From Thermoplasmatota archaeon (GTDB lineage Archaea; Thermoplasmatota; Thermoplasmata; UBA10834): DNA of 64,000 bases. The notes beneath the pieces were generated by a model that worked only from the letters and a program-made list of their open reading frames with translations, was not told the DNA's origin and searched no databases. Location: contig JAHIRF010000012.1 of assembly GCA_018818785.1 (NCBI GenBank), positions 38,259 through 102,258 of the forward strand, given 5' to 3'. The position numbers and the translations under genes are program-made. Below are positions 9,928-22,813 of this stretch, one piece after another; the first letter of the stretch is position 1; every line of letters begins with the position of its first letter.

Positions 9928-10761
9928 TCATCGTCCCTGCCTTTTTCTTCCCATCTCGTCGATGACTCTAGCCGTCTCCGACGTTGCATTGTCCAAGCTG
10001 ACTGGTATGTGCCTGAAATCATAGCCCATGTCCTTGAGCCTGGAGAACAGCTTCGAGAGTGATGGTAGCTCTATCCCTGCCTGCTCCAGCATGTCCTTCC
10101 TATGAGCCAGGTCCGCCAAGGTTCCATCGAACATTATCGATCTATTTATGACTATCACACGGTCCGCTAGGTCCGCCACCGCTTCCAAATCGTGTGTTGC
10201 CATCAGCATGGTCCTCTTCATGCCATTCAGGAGGCCTATGAGGTCCGATCTGGCTCTTGGGTCCAATCCCGAGGTGGGCTCATCCAGGAGGAGTATGGCT
10301 GGCTCCATCGCCAATACTCCGGCGATCGCCACCCTCTTCTTCATACCATGGCTGAGCCTGTGTGGCACCCGTTTCGCCAAGGCCTCGGTGCCAGTGCTCC
10401 TCAGGGCGTTCATCACTCTTCCCTGGATGTCATCGAGGGCCAGGTTCTGGGGCCCGAAAGCGACATCTTCCTCGACCGTGGGCATGAATATCTGGTCGTC
10501 GGGGTCCTGGAATAGCATGCCCAAATGCCTTCTCACCTTGTCCTCACTCCCATCATCCAGAGCATCGCCGTTCACGATGACCTTGCCCGTGAACGGGGTT
10601 CTGAAGCCCGCGATCAGGCTGAACAGGGTCGATTTTCCAGCGCCGTTGGGACCTATTATCGCCACCTTCTCGCCTGACTCGACCTTGAATGATATCCCTT
10701 CGATCGCGGGTGTTCCGTCCTCGTACGAGAACGACAGTCCGTCTATCTCCAGTATGCTCAT
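9928..10761 (-). CDS. cbiO: ECF nickel/cobalt transporter ATPase (CbiO/NikO type)
   Basis: 277 aa ABC ATPase powering an energy-coupling-factor metal importer. Walker A GPNGAGKST, Q-loop MLFQDPDDQIFMPTVEEDVAFGP (characteristic of ECF ATPases), signature LSHGMKKRVAIAG, Walker B ILLLDEPTSGLDP and the H-loop MATHD are all present. The start ATG overlaps the TGA of cbiQ (ATGA), indicating translational coupling. Third gene of the cbiM-cbiQ-cbiO operon. The divergent nikR makes nickel the more probable substrate. Confidence 0.93.
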   Translation of the reverse strand: MSILEIDGLSFSYEDGTPAIEGISFKVESGEKVAIIGPNGAGKSTLFSLIAGFRTPFTGKVIVNGDALDDGSEDKVRRHLGMLFQDPDDQIFMPTVEEDVAFGPQNLALDDIQGRVMNALRSTGTEALAKRVPHRLSHGMKKRVAIAGVLAMEPAILLLDEPTSGLDPRARSDLIGLLNGMKRTMLMATHDLEAVADLADRVIVINRSIMFDGTLADLAHRKDMLEQAGIELPSLSKLFSRLKDMGYDFRHIPVSLDNATSETARVIDEMGRKRQGR

Positions 10762-11513
10762 GCGAATGCCCCCAGTTGGAATGTAATGAGGGCGCCGGAA
10801 ACGACCGCGAACCATGCGATGAATGCGAGGTCCGCCGCTGCGAGCCTGGTTTGTCTCCAGGTCTTCAGATCGAAGTTGAAACCCCTCATCTTCAGCCCTT
10901 CATATCCCTTCTCGGCTCTATCGGATGCCCTGACGAACACCATTCCAGCGGTGTAGCCGATTATCTTCAGGCCCCTGAGGTCGAATAGGCTCCTCCCACC
11001 TGAGAACCCCCTCGCCTTCCTGGCCGTCTTCATCCTGACGAGCTCATCGGCCATCAGCACTATGTACTTGTATGTCAACATCAGCAGTGTCGAGATGATC
11101 TTCGGGACACCCAACCGCCTCAGCCCCGCGAACAGTTGGAGGCTCTCCGTGGCGCTGGCAAGCACCAGGAGCGCGATGACGCACGCGCTCGTCCTCGCCC
11201 ACATGCCTATTCCACGATCGATCCCAGCGAATAGGAATACGGACACCGAAGCTATCAGGATGAACGGCAAGGCTCCTGCGTATGCCTTGAGCAGGTGTCT
11301 GGCAGGGACCTGACTGAAGGCTGCGAAGATGACCGAGAGCGCAAGAGCTGCGAATATGAGTTCCGTGACGGTCAGCATCGCCGCGACCGTCACGAACACG
11401 ACGACGCCGATTATCTTCGCGCGCGCGTCGAGCCTGCCCATCCAGCTGGCTCTCGCATGCTCGTCGAGCTCATCGGTCCGTGTATGGTGTCCTCGAACAT
11501 GCCCTACGATCAT
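10758..11513 (-). CDS. cbiQ: ECF transporter transmembrane subunit (CbiQ/NikQ type)
   Basis: 251 aa integral membrane protein with about five hydrophobic segments and the coupling motif RGFSGG followed by RASDRAEKGYEGLKMRGF, matching the Ala-Arg-Gly helices of ECF T subunits that contact the ATPase. It links the substrate subunit CbiM with the CbiO ATPase in the cytoplasmic membrane. It lies 6 nt after cbiM and overlaps cbiO by 4 nt. Confidence 0.92.
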   Translation of the reverse strand: MIVGHVRGHHTRTDELDEHARASWMGRLDARAKIIGVVVFVTVAAMLTVTELIFAALALSVIFAAFSQVPARHLLKAYAGALPFILIASVSVFLFAGIDRGIGMWARTSACVIALLVLASATESLQLFAGLRRLGVPKIISTLLMLTYKYIVLMADELVRMKTARKARGFSGGRSLFDLRGLKIIGYTAGMVFVRASDRAEKGYEGLKMRGFNFDLKTWRQTRLAAADLAFIAWFAVVSGALITFQLGAFA

Positions 11514-11519
11514 CGGTGC

Positions 11520-12515
11520 TCATTCCGCCGCTCTTCCGATCTTGAATATGTTCATCAATCCCAAACCCACTAATGCAGTCGCCACGAAGCCGAGGATGCC
11601 TGCGAACAGGGCAGCGAAATAAGTCTCGCCGTATTCGAAGGGAGAGGTCAGCACGGCATCGCCTTCATCCACGCCTGCGTCCTCCATCGTCTTCTCCAGC
11701 CCGTCCGCGCCCTCGCTCGAGTACATGAAGTAAAGTGGGAGCGCCAAGGCGAATACTATCAAGACCGCGACCGTCGCATGGGCTATCTTGGAGGACATGA
11801 TACCCTTCAACCCTGGCACGGCCACATTCTTCTCAGAGATCGATCGGAACGCATTCGGGGACACGCTGAGCACATAAGCCGCGACAGCGACGGTTATCAT
11901 TGCCTCGCCGATCGCTATTATCACATGGTAGCCCAGCATCGCAGGGATCGAAACGGTCGCAGCTATCCCATACGCTCCGCCGGATATTGCGTAGCTGACT
12001 GCCATCTCCGCAGCGCAGGCAGAAGCTGACACGAACACGGACGCCCATGCTCCCACGCCTATCGCGATGGCTGTGCCGAGGTTCATCTTCCCATGTTTAG
12101 TCTCGGTCTTGAGACCTGCGAGGAATGGCTTGACAAGTGTGTAGACTCCCCACCCAGTCAATGGTGCTATGATGGCCATATTGGTGGCGTTGAGCCCGAA
12201 AGCGGTGATGCCACCGTCCCCGAACATCAGGGCCTGTATCACCAGGATGACCGTCATGCCGACCATCGCGATGACCGGCCCTGCCATGATTGCGAACAGC
12301 GCCGCGCCTACCAGGTGGCCGGTGGTGCCGCCACCTATCGGGAAGTTGAGCATCTGAGCCACGAATATCCCTGCTGAGAGGACGGCTATCCTCGGGAGGT
12401 CCTTTTCCTTGAATTTCTTCCCAGATATCAGCAGTGCGACCGCGATGACGACCATGAATTCAATCCAGCCGATGGCCGAGACCATCGGATCCATCAAACC
12501 GTCTGGTATGTGCAC
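11520..12515 (-). CDS. cbiM: ECF metal-binding subunit, CbiM fused to a CbiN-like domain
   Basis: 331 aa. It begins with the diagnostic MHIPDG (His2 is part of the N-terminal metal site in CbiM/NikM) from a GTG start behind GGGAGATGATGAG. About seven membrane segments carry FPIGGGTTGHLVGAALF and ACAAEMAVSYAISGG motifs. From about residue 245 a further pair of hydrophobic segments encloses an acidic extracytoplasmic loop with SSEGADGLEKTMEDAG, like the PDGLE/CbiN partner, so this is an M-N fusion. Co and Ni cannot be separated from motifs; adjacency to NikR favours Ni. Confidence 0.93.
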   Translation of the reverse strand: MHIPDGLMDPMVSAIGWIEFMVVIAVALLISGKKFKEKDLPRIAVLSAGIFVAQMLNFPIGGGTTGHLVGAALFAIMAGPVIAMVGMTVILVIQALMFGDGGITAFGLNATNMAIIAPLTGWGVYTLVKPFLAGLKTETKHGKMNLGTAIAIGVGAWASVFVSASACAAEMAVSYAISGGAYGIAATVSIPAMLGYHVIIAIGEAMITVAVAAYVLSVSPNAFRSISEKNVAVPGLKGIMSSKIAHATVAVLIVFALALPLYFMYSSEGADGLEKTMEDAGVDEGDAVLTSPFEYGETYFAALFAGILGFVATALVGLGLMNIFKIGRAAE

Positions 12516-12528
12516 CTCATCATCTCCC

Positions 12529-12557
12529 GTAATACCTTTTGTTAATTTCGTAATACC
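12529..12557. promoter_or_regulatory. Candidate NikR operator: direct repeat GTAATACC
   Basis: Two identical octamers, GTAATACC at 12529-12536 and 12550-12557, are spaced 21 bp start to start, i.e. two helical turns on one DNA face. They lie immediately upstream of cbiM (start 12515) and between it and divergent nikR. Tetrameric NikR binds paired half-sites and represses nickel uptake genes when nickel is plentiful. The E. coli site is an inverted repeat, so a direct repeat would be unusual; assignment is inference from position. Confidence 0.45.
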
Positions 12558-12616
12558 GAATTGCAGGGAAGTATTTAGCTCTTCGCGAGCGCGCGCCGTC
12601 GCGCAGGCGAATCATT

Positions 12617-13057
12617 ATGTCGCACCTTCTCAATCCGAAGGTGATGGCCAGGAAGGAACGGATATCTCTAAGCATCGAGAGCGACCTGATCAAGGAGTTC
12701 GACGCGATAGCCGACGACCTGGGTCATCCGACGCGTTCCAAGGCGGTGGGCGAAGCCATGAGGGAATTCGTCGCAAAGAAGAAGTGGGACATGGCGGGGA
12801 AAGGCGTCGTGCCAGGGGTGATACTGGTGACATATGATCATCACTCGCGAGGAGTCAACAACGCCCTGACAGAGCTCCAGCATGACTATCCTGATGTCGT
12901 CAACGCGACGATGCACGTCCACCTGTCGAAGCACACGTGCCTCGAGGTGATAGCCTTCAAGGGAGAGGCCGACCGTGTCCGGTCATTGGCGAGGACGCTG
13001 CAGTCTCAGAAGGGTGTCCTCGATCTCAAGCTGATATCCGCACCCTCTTCTAGATGA
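12617..13057 (+). CDS. nikR: Nickel-responsive regulator NikR
   Basis: 146 aa. The N-terminal ribbon-helix-helix (RISLSIESDLIKEFDAIADDLGHPTRSKAVGEAMREF) is followed by an ACT-like nickel-binding domain with GVILVTYDHHSRGV and TMHVHLSKHTCLEVIAFKG, containing the His-x-His and Cys ligands. It is divergent from the ECF metal transporter operon it presumably represses. An alternative in-frame start at 12644 begins directly at the RHH; the ATG at 12617 fits a TATA-like GTATTTAG ~45 nt upstream. Confidence 0.94.
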   Translation: MSHLLNPKVMARKERISLSIESDLIKEFDAIADDLGHPTRSKAVGEAMREFVAKKKWDMAGKGVVPGVILVTYDHHSRGVNNALTELQHDYPDVVNATMHVHLSKHTCLEVIAFKGEADRVRSLARTLQSQKGVLDLKLISAPSSR

Positions 13058-13151
13058 GCTCCATGGATTGAACTAGAAATGTGCAATGGTTGCGTACTGA
13101 CCGTGTTATGTTCGACCATCGTTGAATCAAATAGAGAATGGATTTCGGTAC

Positions 13152-13745
13152 TCAATGACCGCCTACGAGTATGAGTATGATGGCGGTTCCGAGTCCTGCG
13201 ATAACGAACCTCAAGCCCGTATAGACGATCATCTCTTTGATCAGGCTGCCGAGGTATGCGCCGAGGAAGAACAGGAAGCAGAGCGTGACGATCGTCCCGG
13301 TCACGACCGCTTCATCAAGGGGCATGAAGAAGAACGGGACCAGAGGGACGAAGGCGGCCAGGAGCGGGGCGAGTCCATGCACCAACGCACTCACGGTTAT
13401 GCTCACATTCATGGCATCCACTCTGGTGCCCTCGACATTGCTGAGCATGGCCTTCTCCAGGTTCTTGTGACAGAGCAGATGCTCGACCCTCTCGGCCTCA
13501 TAGGCCCCCACCGCGCTAGATACGCCAAGTGCGACACCTGCCGCCAGACCAGTGGCCAGTATCAGTCGCTGCGCGATCTCCGGATGCACGCCGGTCTCCG
13601 CAACATAAGCCCCCAAGATGACACCTAGAATAGTCAGTGCGCCATCGAACGCACCGATGACGAAGTACCTCCTGGCGATAGAGCCAGACTTCGTCAGCTC
13701 GAAATGGAACTTCATCTTTTTCAGCGATTCAGAGAGTCTCGACAT
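13152..13745 (-). CDS. VIT1/CCC1-family membrane transporter
   Basis: 197 aa with about five transmembrane segments. FVIGAFDGALTILGVILGAY and LATGLAAGVALGVSSAVGAYEAER match the VIT/CCC1 iron-manganese transporter and rubrerythrin-associated membrane families. The cytoplasmic loop between the second and third segments carries AERVEHLLCHKNLEKAML. Probable role: divalent metal (Fe/Mn) export or storage. It ends the leftward group that follows alaS, 7 nt after it. Confidence 0.8.
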   Translation of the reverse strand: MSRLSESLKKMKFHFELTKSGSIARRYFVIGAFDGALTILGVILGAYVAETGVHPEIAQRLILATGLAAGVALGVSSAVGAYEAERVEHLLCHKNLEKAMLSNVEGTRVDAMNVSITVSALVHGLAPLLAAFVPLVPFFFMPLDEAVVTGTIVTLCFLFFLGAYLGSLIKEMIVYTGLRFVIAGLGTAIILILVGGH

Positions 13746-13752
13746 CTGTCAC

Positions 13753-16449
13753 TCACTCTTTCTCCAGGGCTGCCTTGGCCGAAGCGACCGCGGAATCGAG
13801 CGCTTCCTCGATCCGAGCCGTCTCAGGTCCACCTCCCTGGGCGAAATCTGGTTTGCCCCCACCGGAGCCGCCGACCATCTCCATGGTCTTCTTGATCAAA
13901 GGTCTGCAGTCCATGACGACGTCCTCGCTCCTCGCTATCACGATCTTCGCGCCACCCTGATCAGACCCCAACACGGCCACAGTCTTGGGTTGTGCAATCA
14001 GCTGTTTCGCGAGGCTGACCAGGTGCTTCATGTCCTCAGACTGCAGGTGTCTAACGATCCTGATCCCATTGACTTGTGACGCCTTCTTGACCAGGTCGTC
14101 GACGGTCTCGCCGACTAGCCCCTTCTTCACGGAATCCAACTCCTTCCTCAGTCCATTCCAATCGGCTACGAGCTTGTCGACCGCATCGGACATGTTCTCC
14201 GGGCTGGAGTTGAGTTTGACACTGACATCTTTGACCTCGTTCCAGACGGACATCATCTTCTCGACCGACGCCATGCCCGCAGTGAACTCCATCCTCACGA
14301 CGCCGTCCTGGATGCGTCTGGTGCCCATGATCTTTATCGCCCCCACTTCGAGGGTGTTCTTGCAGTGTATGCCGCCGCACGCCTCGACGTCGAAGTCTCC
14401 GATCCTCACCACTCGGAGCTCCTTGCCAGGGACTGCACCTCCCTGGTACAGCCTGAATCCGTGCCTCTTCTCCGCAAGGGTCCTCTCCATGAACGTGCTC
14501 TGAACTTTGGCGCCAGATAGGACGGTCTCGTTGGCTATCGTCTCGATCTTCTCGAGCTCGTCCTTCGTGAGGTCAGCGTAATGAGTGATATCCAACCTGG
14601 CCACGTCAGGAGCTTTGTGGGCGCCCGTCTGCCATATATGGTTGCCCAGCACATTTCTGGCTGCGCCATTTATTATGTGCGTGGCTGTGTGATGGCGCTG
14701 GAGACGTCTTCTCCTCGTCTCGTCTATCGTGCATGTGATCAGCTTGCCCACCTTGGCCTGCATCTCACCTTCGACTTTGTGGACGACGATGTTGCCGATC
14801 TTGTCGACATGGACGACCTTCATGTCTTTCATGGTGCCAGTGTCGCTCTCCTGGCCTCCGCTCTCCGCGTAGAAGCAGGTCTTGTCGAGCACGACGAGAT
14901 CGTTCACTATCGCCAGGACCTTCGCTCTGAACCTGTATTTGTACGGGTCTTTGAAGAACAGCTGCTTGGTCGCGGGGAGGTCCTTGGGAAGCTGCACTCC
15001 GACAATTACATCCTCAGCGTCCTTCGTCTTCGCGTGCCTCGCGGCCACGCGCTTGTAGAAATCGTCGGGGACATTCACCTTGGAGTCGGCGAACTCTGCC
15101 ACCACCTCTGGATTGAGCCCGTGTGAATCGTATAGTTCTATCAGTTCCGCATCTGCAATCCCTTTGCCTTCCCTATGGAGCGATTCCTCGAGCCGCTTGA
15201 CGATGCTCTTGCCCTTGACGAGCGTCTCATGGTACTTGTCCTGCTCGACATCCACCAGCTTCAGTATCTCGTCCTTGTTCTCCTTGAGGTCGGGGAAATC
15301 TTTGGAGAAATAGTCCACCTGTAGCGCCACTATCTCGGACAGCTTCTTCTCGATGCCCAGCTGGGACATCTCTCGGAGGGCGCGTCTCACAAGCAACCGT
15401 CCGAAGTATCCTTGTCTCACATTCGAGGGCACCACACCGTCGCTGAGCATGAACATGAGCGCCCGGGTATGGTCGCATATCACATACATGCTCTCGAATG
15501 GTTTGATGTAACTCATGAAATCGTCAACTTTCATGCCCAGTCTGGCTGCGGTGTCCGCCCTGAGCTCCCTCACATCGGCTGCAGTCTCGATCTTCAGGGA
15601 TCCTGCGACCTTCGAGTATTCTGCCAATGCATTCTCATCCACTTTGGTGCCTGAGAGTTCCTTGAGCTTGCCGAGCACGGATCCGAACACGGCCTCGTAC
15701 GCGGATGGTGTACCCTGGGACATCCAGGTAAGCCTCTCGAGGCCATATCCGGTGTCTACCACCTGCATGTCGAGCGGCTTCAGATTACCGTTCTCAGTGG
15801 CATAGGCCATGAACACGAGCGTCGCGACCTCCACTCCTCCGAGGAGGACTTCCAGGCAGGGTCCGGCGTTGCCGCCCCCTTCCCACCAGGCCTCTGAATA
15901 ATTCACAGCCTTCGGGTCGAGCCCCTGGACCTTGGTGAGGAATTCGTGACAGAGCTCCGTCGTACGGTCCTTCCAGTAGACCTCCTTCCCCTTCTTGTTG
16001 AAGACATGGTGAGCCATCATCTCGAACATGGTGAGATGAGAACCTGTCTTGCCCACATTGTCGATATCGTTGAATCTGACGCAGGTCTGTGATATGCCCA
16101 AGGGGTTCGCGGGTGGCTCGACGACTCCCTGTATAACCCATGGCTGGAAGCCGTAGATGCTGGCCTGTGTGAAGAATACGTCATCTCTCCACCTGGCAGT
16201 GATCGGATACCTGCCGATCCTGGTGTGACCTTCCTTCTCCAGGAAAGACAGGAAGCTCTCCCGCATCTCATGGACGCTTAGCTTCTCCTTGAATAGCGGT
16301 TTTCCGATGAATGTATATTCTACACAAGGCGCCTCACCGCATGTCTCGCTGTCCCCAAGGGTCCAGTAGAACTTGCCACACGTCTTGCACTGCTTCCGCT
16401 GGAAGCCGTTGCTCTTGAAGAACTCGAGCTCGTAATCCTTGGGTTCCAT
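13753..16449 (-). CDS. alaS: Alanyl-tRNA synthetase
   Basis: 898 aa, archaeal type. N-terminal YELEFFKSNGFQRKQCKTCGKFYWTLG holds the archaeal zinc ribbon; the class II core includes MFEMMAHHVF. The editing domain carries HHTATHIINGAARNVLG and GGIHCKNTLEVG (AlaX-like HxxxH and CxxxH sites for hydrolysis of Ser/Gly-tRNAAla). The C-terminal C-Ala domain ends with GGSGGGKPDFAQGGG. A TATA-like GTTATATTC centred ~28 nt upstream of the ATG suggests leaderless expression. Confidence 0.97.
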   Translation of the reverse strand: MEPKDYELEFFKSNGFQRKQCKTCGKFYWTLGDSETCGEAPCVEYTFIGKPLFKEKLSVHEMRESFLSFLEKEGHTRIGRYPITARWRDDVFFTQASIYGFQPWVIQGVVEPPANPLGISQTCVRFNDIDNVGKTGSHLTMFEMMAHHVFNKKGKEVYWKDRTTELCHEFLTKVQGLDPKAVNYSEAWWEGGGNAGPCLEVLLGGVEVATLVFMAYATENGNLKPLDMQVVDTGYGLERLTWMSQGTPSAYEAVFGSVLGKLKELSGTKVDENALAEYSKVAGSLKIETAADVRELRADTAARLGMKVDDFMSYIKPFESMYVICDHTRALMFMLSDGVVPSNVRQGYFGRLLVRRALREMSQLGIEKKLSEIVALQVDYFSKDFPDLKENKDEILKLVDVEQDKYHETLVKGKSIVKRLEESLHREGKGIADAELIELYDSHGLNPEVVAEFADSKVNVPDDFYKRVAARHAKTKDAEDVIVGVQLPKDLPATKQLFFKDPYKYRFRAKVLAIVNDLVVLDKTCFYAESGGQESDTGTMKDMKVVHVDKIGNIVVHKVEGEMQAKVGKLITCTIDETRRRRLQRHHTATHIINGAARNVLGNHIWQTGAHKAPDVARLDITHYADLTKDELEKIETIANETVLSGAKVQSTFMERTLAEKRHGFRLYQGGAVPGKELRVVRIGDFDVEACGGIHCKNTLEVGAIKIMGTRRIQDGVVRMEFTAGMASVEKMMSVWNEVKDVSVKLNSSPENMSDAVDKLVADWNGLRKELDSVKKGLVGETVDDLVKKASQVNGIRIVRHLQSEDMKHLVSLAKQLIAQPKTVAVLGSDQGGAKIVIARSEDVVMDCRPLIKKTMEMVGGSGGGKPDFAQGGGPETARIEEALDSAVASAKAALEKE

Positions 16450-16552
16450 CCAGGTTCTGGATGAGTCTTCAGAATATAACGGTTTTCGTCTGCAGAGTGG
16501 TGTTCCTGCGCCTCAGTCGACCCATATGCTTGTTCTCGATCATCTTGTGCAA

Positions 16553-17764
16553 TCAAGGAGCGAATCCTGGATCCGACAACTTGTCCCTCAATTCCCCAAT
16601 CGGTGCTCCGTCCTTGATGAGCTTCGATATCTTGGGCACTCCTTGCTTCGTGCCGAGGATTATCGCACCGATCATTTTGCCGTCGCGTATGACGAACTTC
16701 TTGTATATGCCTCCATCCTCGGTCTTGGCCCTGATCTCCTCGAATCCGGCATCAGGCGTCTCATGCTCGCTCCTCACTTTTCCTATCGAGGTGAGGTCCA
16801 GTCCCATGACCTTGAGCGTGTTGGAAGGAACAGTACCCGCATAATCAGGTGTGTCCAGACCACCTACCTTCTTCGCGGCTATCCGCGCCTCTTCAAGAGC
16901 GGGCGGTATCATGCCCCATACAATTCCATCGAACTCAGCGACATCGCCGATCGCGTAGATGTCTGGATCAGAGGTCTTGAGCGAAGGGTCTACGACGATT
17001 CCTCTGTTGACATTGAGTCCAGCATCTTTCGCGAGCCCGAGGTTCGGCCTCGCACCTGCGGAGACAACGACCATGTCGCATTCGATGGCCCGACCGTCCT
17101 TCAGCTTCACACCGGCCACTTCATCATCGCCTAGTATCTCTTCCGTCTCGGCCTTCGTCATCACAGTCGTCCCAAGCTTCTCGATCCATTTCTGCAGTAT
17201 CTGCGCGCCTTCGTGATCCAACTGTCTCATCAACAGATGCTCTGCGTATTCCAGCACAGTGATCTTCAATCCGGGGAATCCTGTCGCGAGAGCCCTCGCT
17301 CCCTCCAAACCGAGCAGGCCCCCTCCGATCATCACTACACTCTTGGCATTCGCTGCAGCTTCTCTTATCAGTATTGCATCATCAAGAGTCCTCAGAGAGA
17401 ACACTCGCTTCTTTGGAAGTCCCTTAAGTGGTGGGACGAAGGCGCTGGAACCATTTGCAAGTACGAGCTTGTCGTAGTCGATCCATTCATCGTTCACCTG
17501 GACCTTCTTGGCGCCTCGGTCGATCTTGTCCACCTTCGAATCCAGGACGAGTGTGATGAGGTTCTTGTCATACCATTCGGTCGGGTAGAACTGCATCGCG
17601 CTCTCATCGATCTCTCCCGCAACGAAGTCTATCAGTTTCGGACGAGGATAGTACGGTCTCGTCTCTTCGGTGAATATTCTGATATCGGCCTCTTGATCTG
17701 CATCACGTAAGGCTTTTGCGAAATTGGTCCCCGCGACATTGTTCCCTACAACCAGTATCCTCAT
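16553..17764 (-). CDS. FAD-dependent NAD(P)H oxidoreductase, nitrite reductase-like
   Basis: 403 aa from the ATG starting MRILVVGNNVAGTNFA, with GAGGT upstream; a longer frame to 17869 adds an unlikely leader. FAD site VGNNVAGTNFAKAL, NAD site VVMIGGGLLGLEGARAL and the C-terminal FAD motif DIYAIGDVAEF are present. It belongs with NirB N-terminal/rubredoxin reductase-type pyridine nucleotide-disulfide oxidoreductases. No CxxxxC redox disulfide is visible near the FAD site, so it likely passes electrons to a small partner, not identified here. Confidence 0.85.
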   Translation of the reverse strand: MRILVVGNNVAGTNFAKALRDADQEADIRIFTEETRPYYPRPKLIDFVAGEIDESAMQFYPTEWYDKNLITLVLDSKVDKIDRGAKKVQVNDEWIDYDKLVLANGSSAFVPPLKGLPKKRVFSLRTLDDAILIREAAANAKSVVMIGGGLLGLEGARALATGFPGLKITVLEYAEHLLMRQLDHEGAQILQKWIEKLGTTVMTKAETEEILGDDEVAGVKLKDGRAIECDMVVVSAGARPNLGLAKDAGLNVNRGIVVDPSLKTSDPDIYAIGDVAEFDGIVWGMIPPALEEARIAAKKVGGLDTPDYAGTVPSNTLKVMGLDLTSIGKVRSEHETPDAGFEEIRAKTEDGGIYKKFVIRDGKMIGAIILGTKQGVPKISKLIKDGAPIGELRDKLSDPGFAP

Positions 17765-17928
17765 ACAACCACGACCTCTGGCATCTTGACTCGCGCTTAT
17801 GGCATACTTATCCATTAACCTTACGCCGGCCTGTAAAAAAAAATAATCGTCGAGATTTGCATGCAACATGGTGACCCTAGATAAGATTATTATTCATGCG
17901 ATTCTATCTCTGTTCCGAGGAATTGGGC

Positions 17929-18591
17929 ATGAAGTGTGGAAAGTGCGGAGCTGACAATCCGAACTATGCGATCTATTGTGGGAAATGCGGGAATGATCTG
18001 CCGAAGGCGTCGCCGAGTGCACTACGCACACAAGAGTCTGATTCAACACCTGCAGCGGCACCTCAACCATCTGCTCAGTGGGCAAAGACCGAGACAAAGT
18101 TCTGCAGCAAGTGCGGGAAGGAGATAAGCGCAAGCTCGTACACATGTGAATTCTGCGGACAGCGTCCGTGGAGTGATGATGCGTCCAAGTGGGAACACTT
18201 GTACGACACGCCGCATTCATATTCTCCATCAGATGCGTATTCGACCTATGACGCTCCTTCATCTGTATCGCACTCCAATGGTCCTGTGATTGGCGGGATA
18301 TTGGCGATACTCGCTGGGGTCCTTGCACTCGGGCAGGGATTGATTTACATGGCTGGCTCAGCGATGATCGATCTTCCTGGAACCGGGTCACTCTGCTTCT
18401 GTGGTGGCATCGATTTTGTGTTCGGAATGGCATCCGTTTTTGGCGGAGTCTCTGCTCTCAGACGCAAGCACTTCGGAATTGCCGTCCTCGGAGCCGTCCT
18501 TGGAATGCTGGGCGTGGGTTTGTTAATCGGGTTCTTGTTCGGCCTGATAGCTTTGATCTTCATAGCGATATCGCGCGAGGAGTTCGAATGA
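17929..18591 (+). CDS. Double zinc-ribbon membrane protein
   Basis: 220 aa from the ATG giving MKCGKCGADNPNYAIYCGKCGNDL (first zinc ribbon, two CxxC pairs). A second ribbon, FCSKCGKEISASSYTCEFCG, follows near residue 60. After a Ser/Tyr-rich linker there are about three hydrophobic segments (GGILAILAGVLALGQG; CGGIDFVFGMASVFGG; GVGLLIGFLFGLIALIFIA). Function unknown; such proteins are common in Thermoplasmata. A paralogue follows immediately, suggesting tandem duplication. Confidence 0.75.
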   Translation: MKCGKCGADNPNYAIYCGKCGNDLPKASPSALRTQESDSTPAAAPQPSAQWAKTETKFCSKCGKEISASSYTCEFCGQRPWSDDASKWEHLYDTPHSYSPSDAYSTYDAPSSVSHSNGPVIGGILAILAGVLALGQGLIYMAGSAMIDLPGTGSLCFCGGIDFVFGMASVFGGVSALRRKHFGIAVLGAVLGMLGVGLLIGFLFGLIALIFIAISREEFE

Positions 18592-18622
18592 CGGGTTGAT
18601 TGTGCGAGTGGTGTGTGGATGC

Positions 18623-19285
18623 ATGACAATCTGTGGCAAATGTGGCAACAGTAACCCTGAGGGTTCGAGGTTCTGCAACTCGTGCGGCTCGCAGTTTGAG
18701 CCCAAGGAGCAGGGTCCACCTGCGGGGATGATCCCAGAGGAGCATCCGTGCCCGCGATGCGGAAGCGGTGTACCTCCGTACATGGATTTCTGTCCCAAAT
18801 GCGCAGTCTCATTGAAACGACCTGGTCAGTTCCACGAACCGGAACGCAAGTGTCCGAAATGCGGTAGAATCCTCGAGCATGGAGCGACGGTATGCCCCGT
18901 ATGCATATGGGATTCTCCGAGTTGGATAGACGAGGCTTCACGACCGAAGAGCGACAAGCCAATAATCGTCGGGATATTGCTTTCGGCAGCGTTCATTCTA
19001 GCGGTTGTCTCCAGCGTCATGATGCTTGGATCATCGGAGAGCCTAGAGGATACATCTCCTATCGATATCTCGGGATTCGTCTCATGTTGCGTCATGATCA
19101 TCTGGTTCGCAGCGATATCATCCCTGCTAGGTGCCATTCTCTCATTCAAACGGTCAAAGTACACCCTCGTGATCCTAGCAGCTGCCTTCGGCATGTTGGG
19201 GTTAGGTCCGTTCTATCTCGCGTCCGTGTTTAGTCTGATAGCCATGATCATCGCAGCCGTCTCGAAGGATGATTACAGGTCCTGA
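18623..19285 (+). CDS. Zinc-ribbon membrane protein (tandem paralogue)
   Basis: 220 aa. Three CxxC-type modules precede the membrane part: CGKCGNSNPEGSRFCNSCG, CPRCGSGVPPYMDFCPKC and CPKCGRILEHGATVCPVC. About three C-terminal transmembrane segments follow. Architecture matches the gene before it, 31 nt upstream. Function not recognised. An alternative start at 18596 adds nine residues and lacks the usual zinc-ribbon opening, so the inner ATG is preferred. Confidence 0.75.
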   Translation: MTICGKCGNSNPEGSRFCNSCGSQFEPKEQGPPAGMIPEEHPCPRCGSGVPPYMDFCPKCAVSLKRPGQFHEPERKCPKCGRILEHGATVCPVCIWDSPSWIDEASRPKSDKPIIVGILLSAAFILAVVSSVMMLGSSESLEDTSPIDISGFVSCCVMIIWFAAISSLLGAILSFKRSKYTLVILAAAFGMLGLGPFYLASVFSLIAMIIAAVSKDDYRS

Positions 19286-19400
19286 ATGACGCGGCAATCA
19301 TCTCTGACCGATAGGGCTCACGCTGACTGAATGAAAAATGAGAGACTTGGAAGGAAACAGAGATCTCATGTGCAATCCGTATAACGGCTGAGCCGAAATT

Positions 19401-22610
<3,210 letters not shown>

Positions 22611-22804
22611 CAGCACACGTCCGGATTGCACATGATCGGTATTCACCGGGGCCCGCGAGTCCTTCCGTCCCGTTGCCCCTCAACCATCTTCCCCGGTCCA
22701 TAAATGGCCGAGTGCACGTTTCCCAACCCATACGCAAGACGACGATTCCATACTATGAAATTATGCCTCGCCATGGCCTGGGGTATCCCGCTATGTTTGG
22801 TCCT

Positions 22805-22813
22805 GTATAAAAG
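22805..22813 (-). promoter_or_regulatory. Predicted TATA box of the 23S rRNA gene
   Basis: The minus strand reads CTTTTATAC about 195 nt upstream of the mature 23S 5' end. It would give a structured ~170-nt leader that is removed at the processing stem. The leader contains no ORF or tRNA. Confidence 0.45.
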
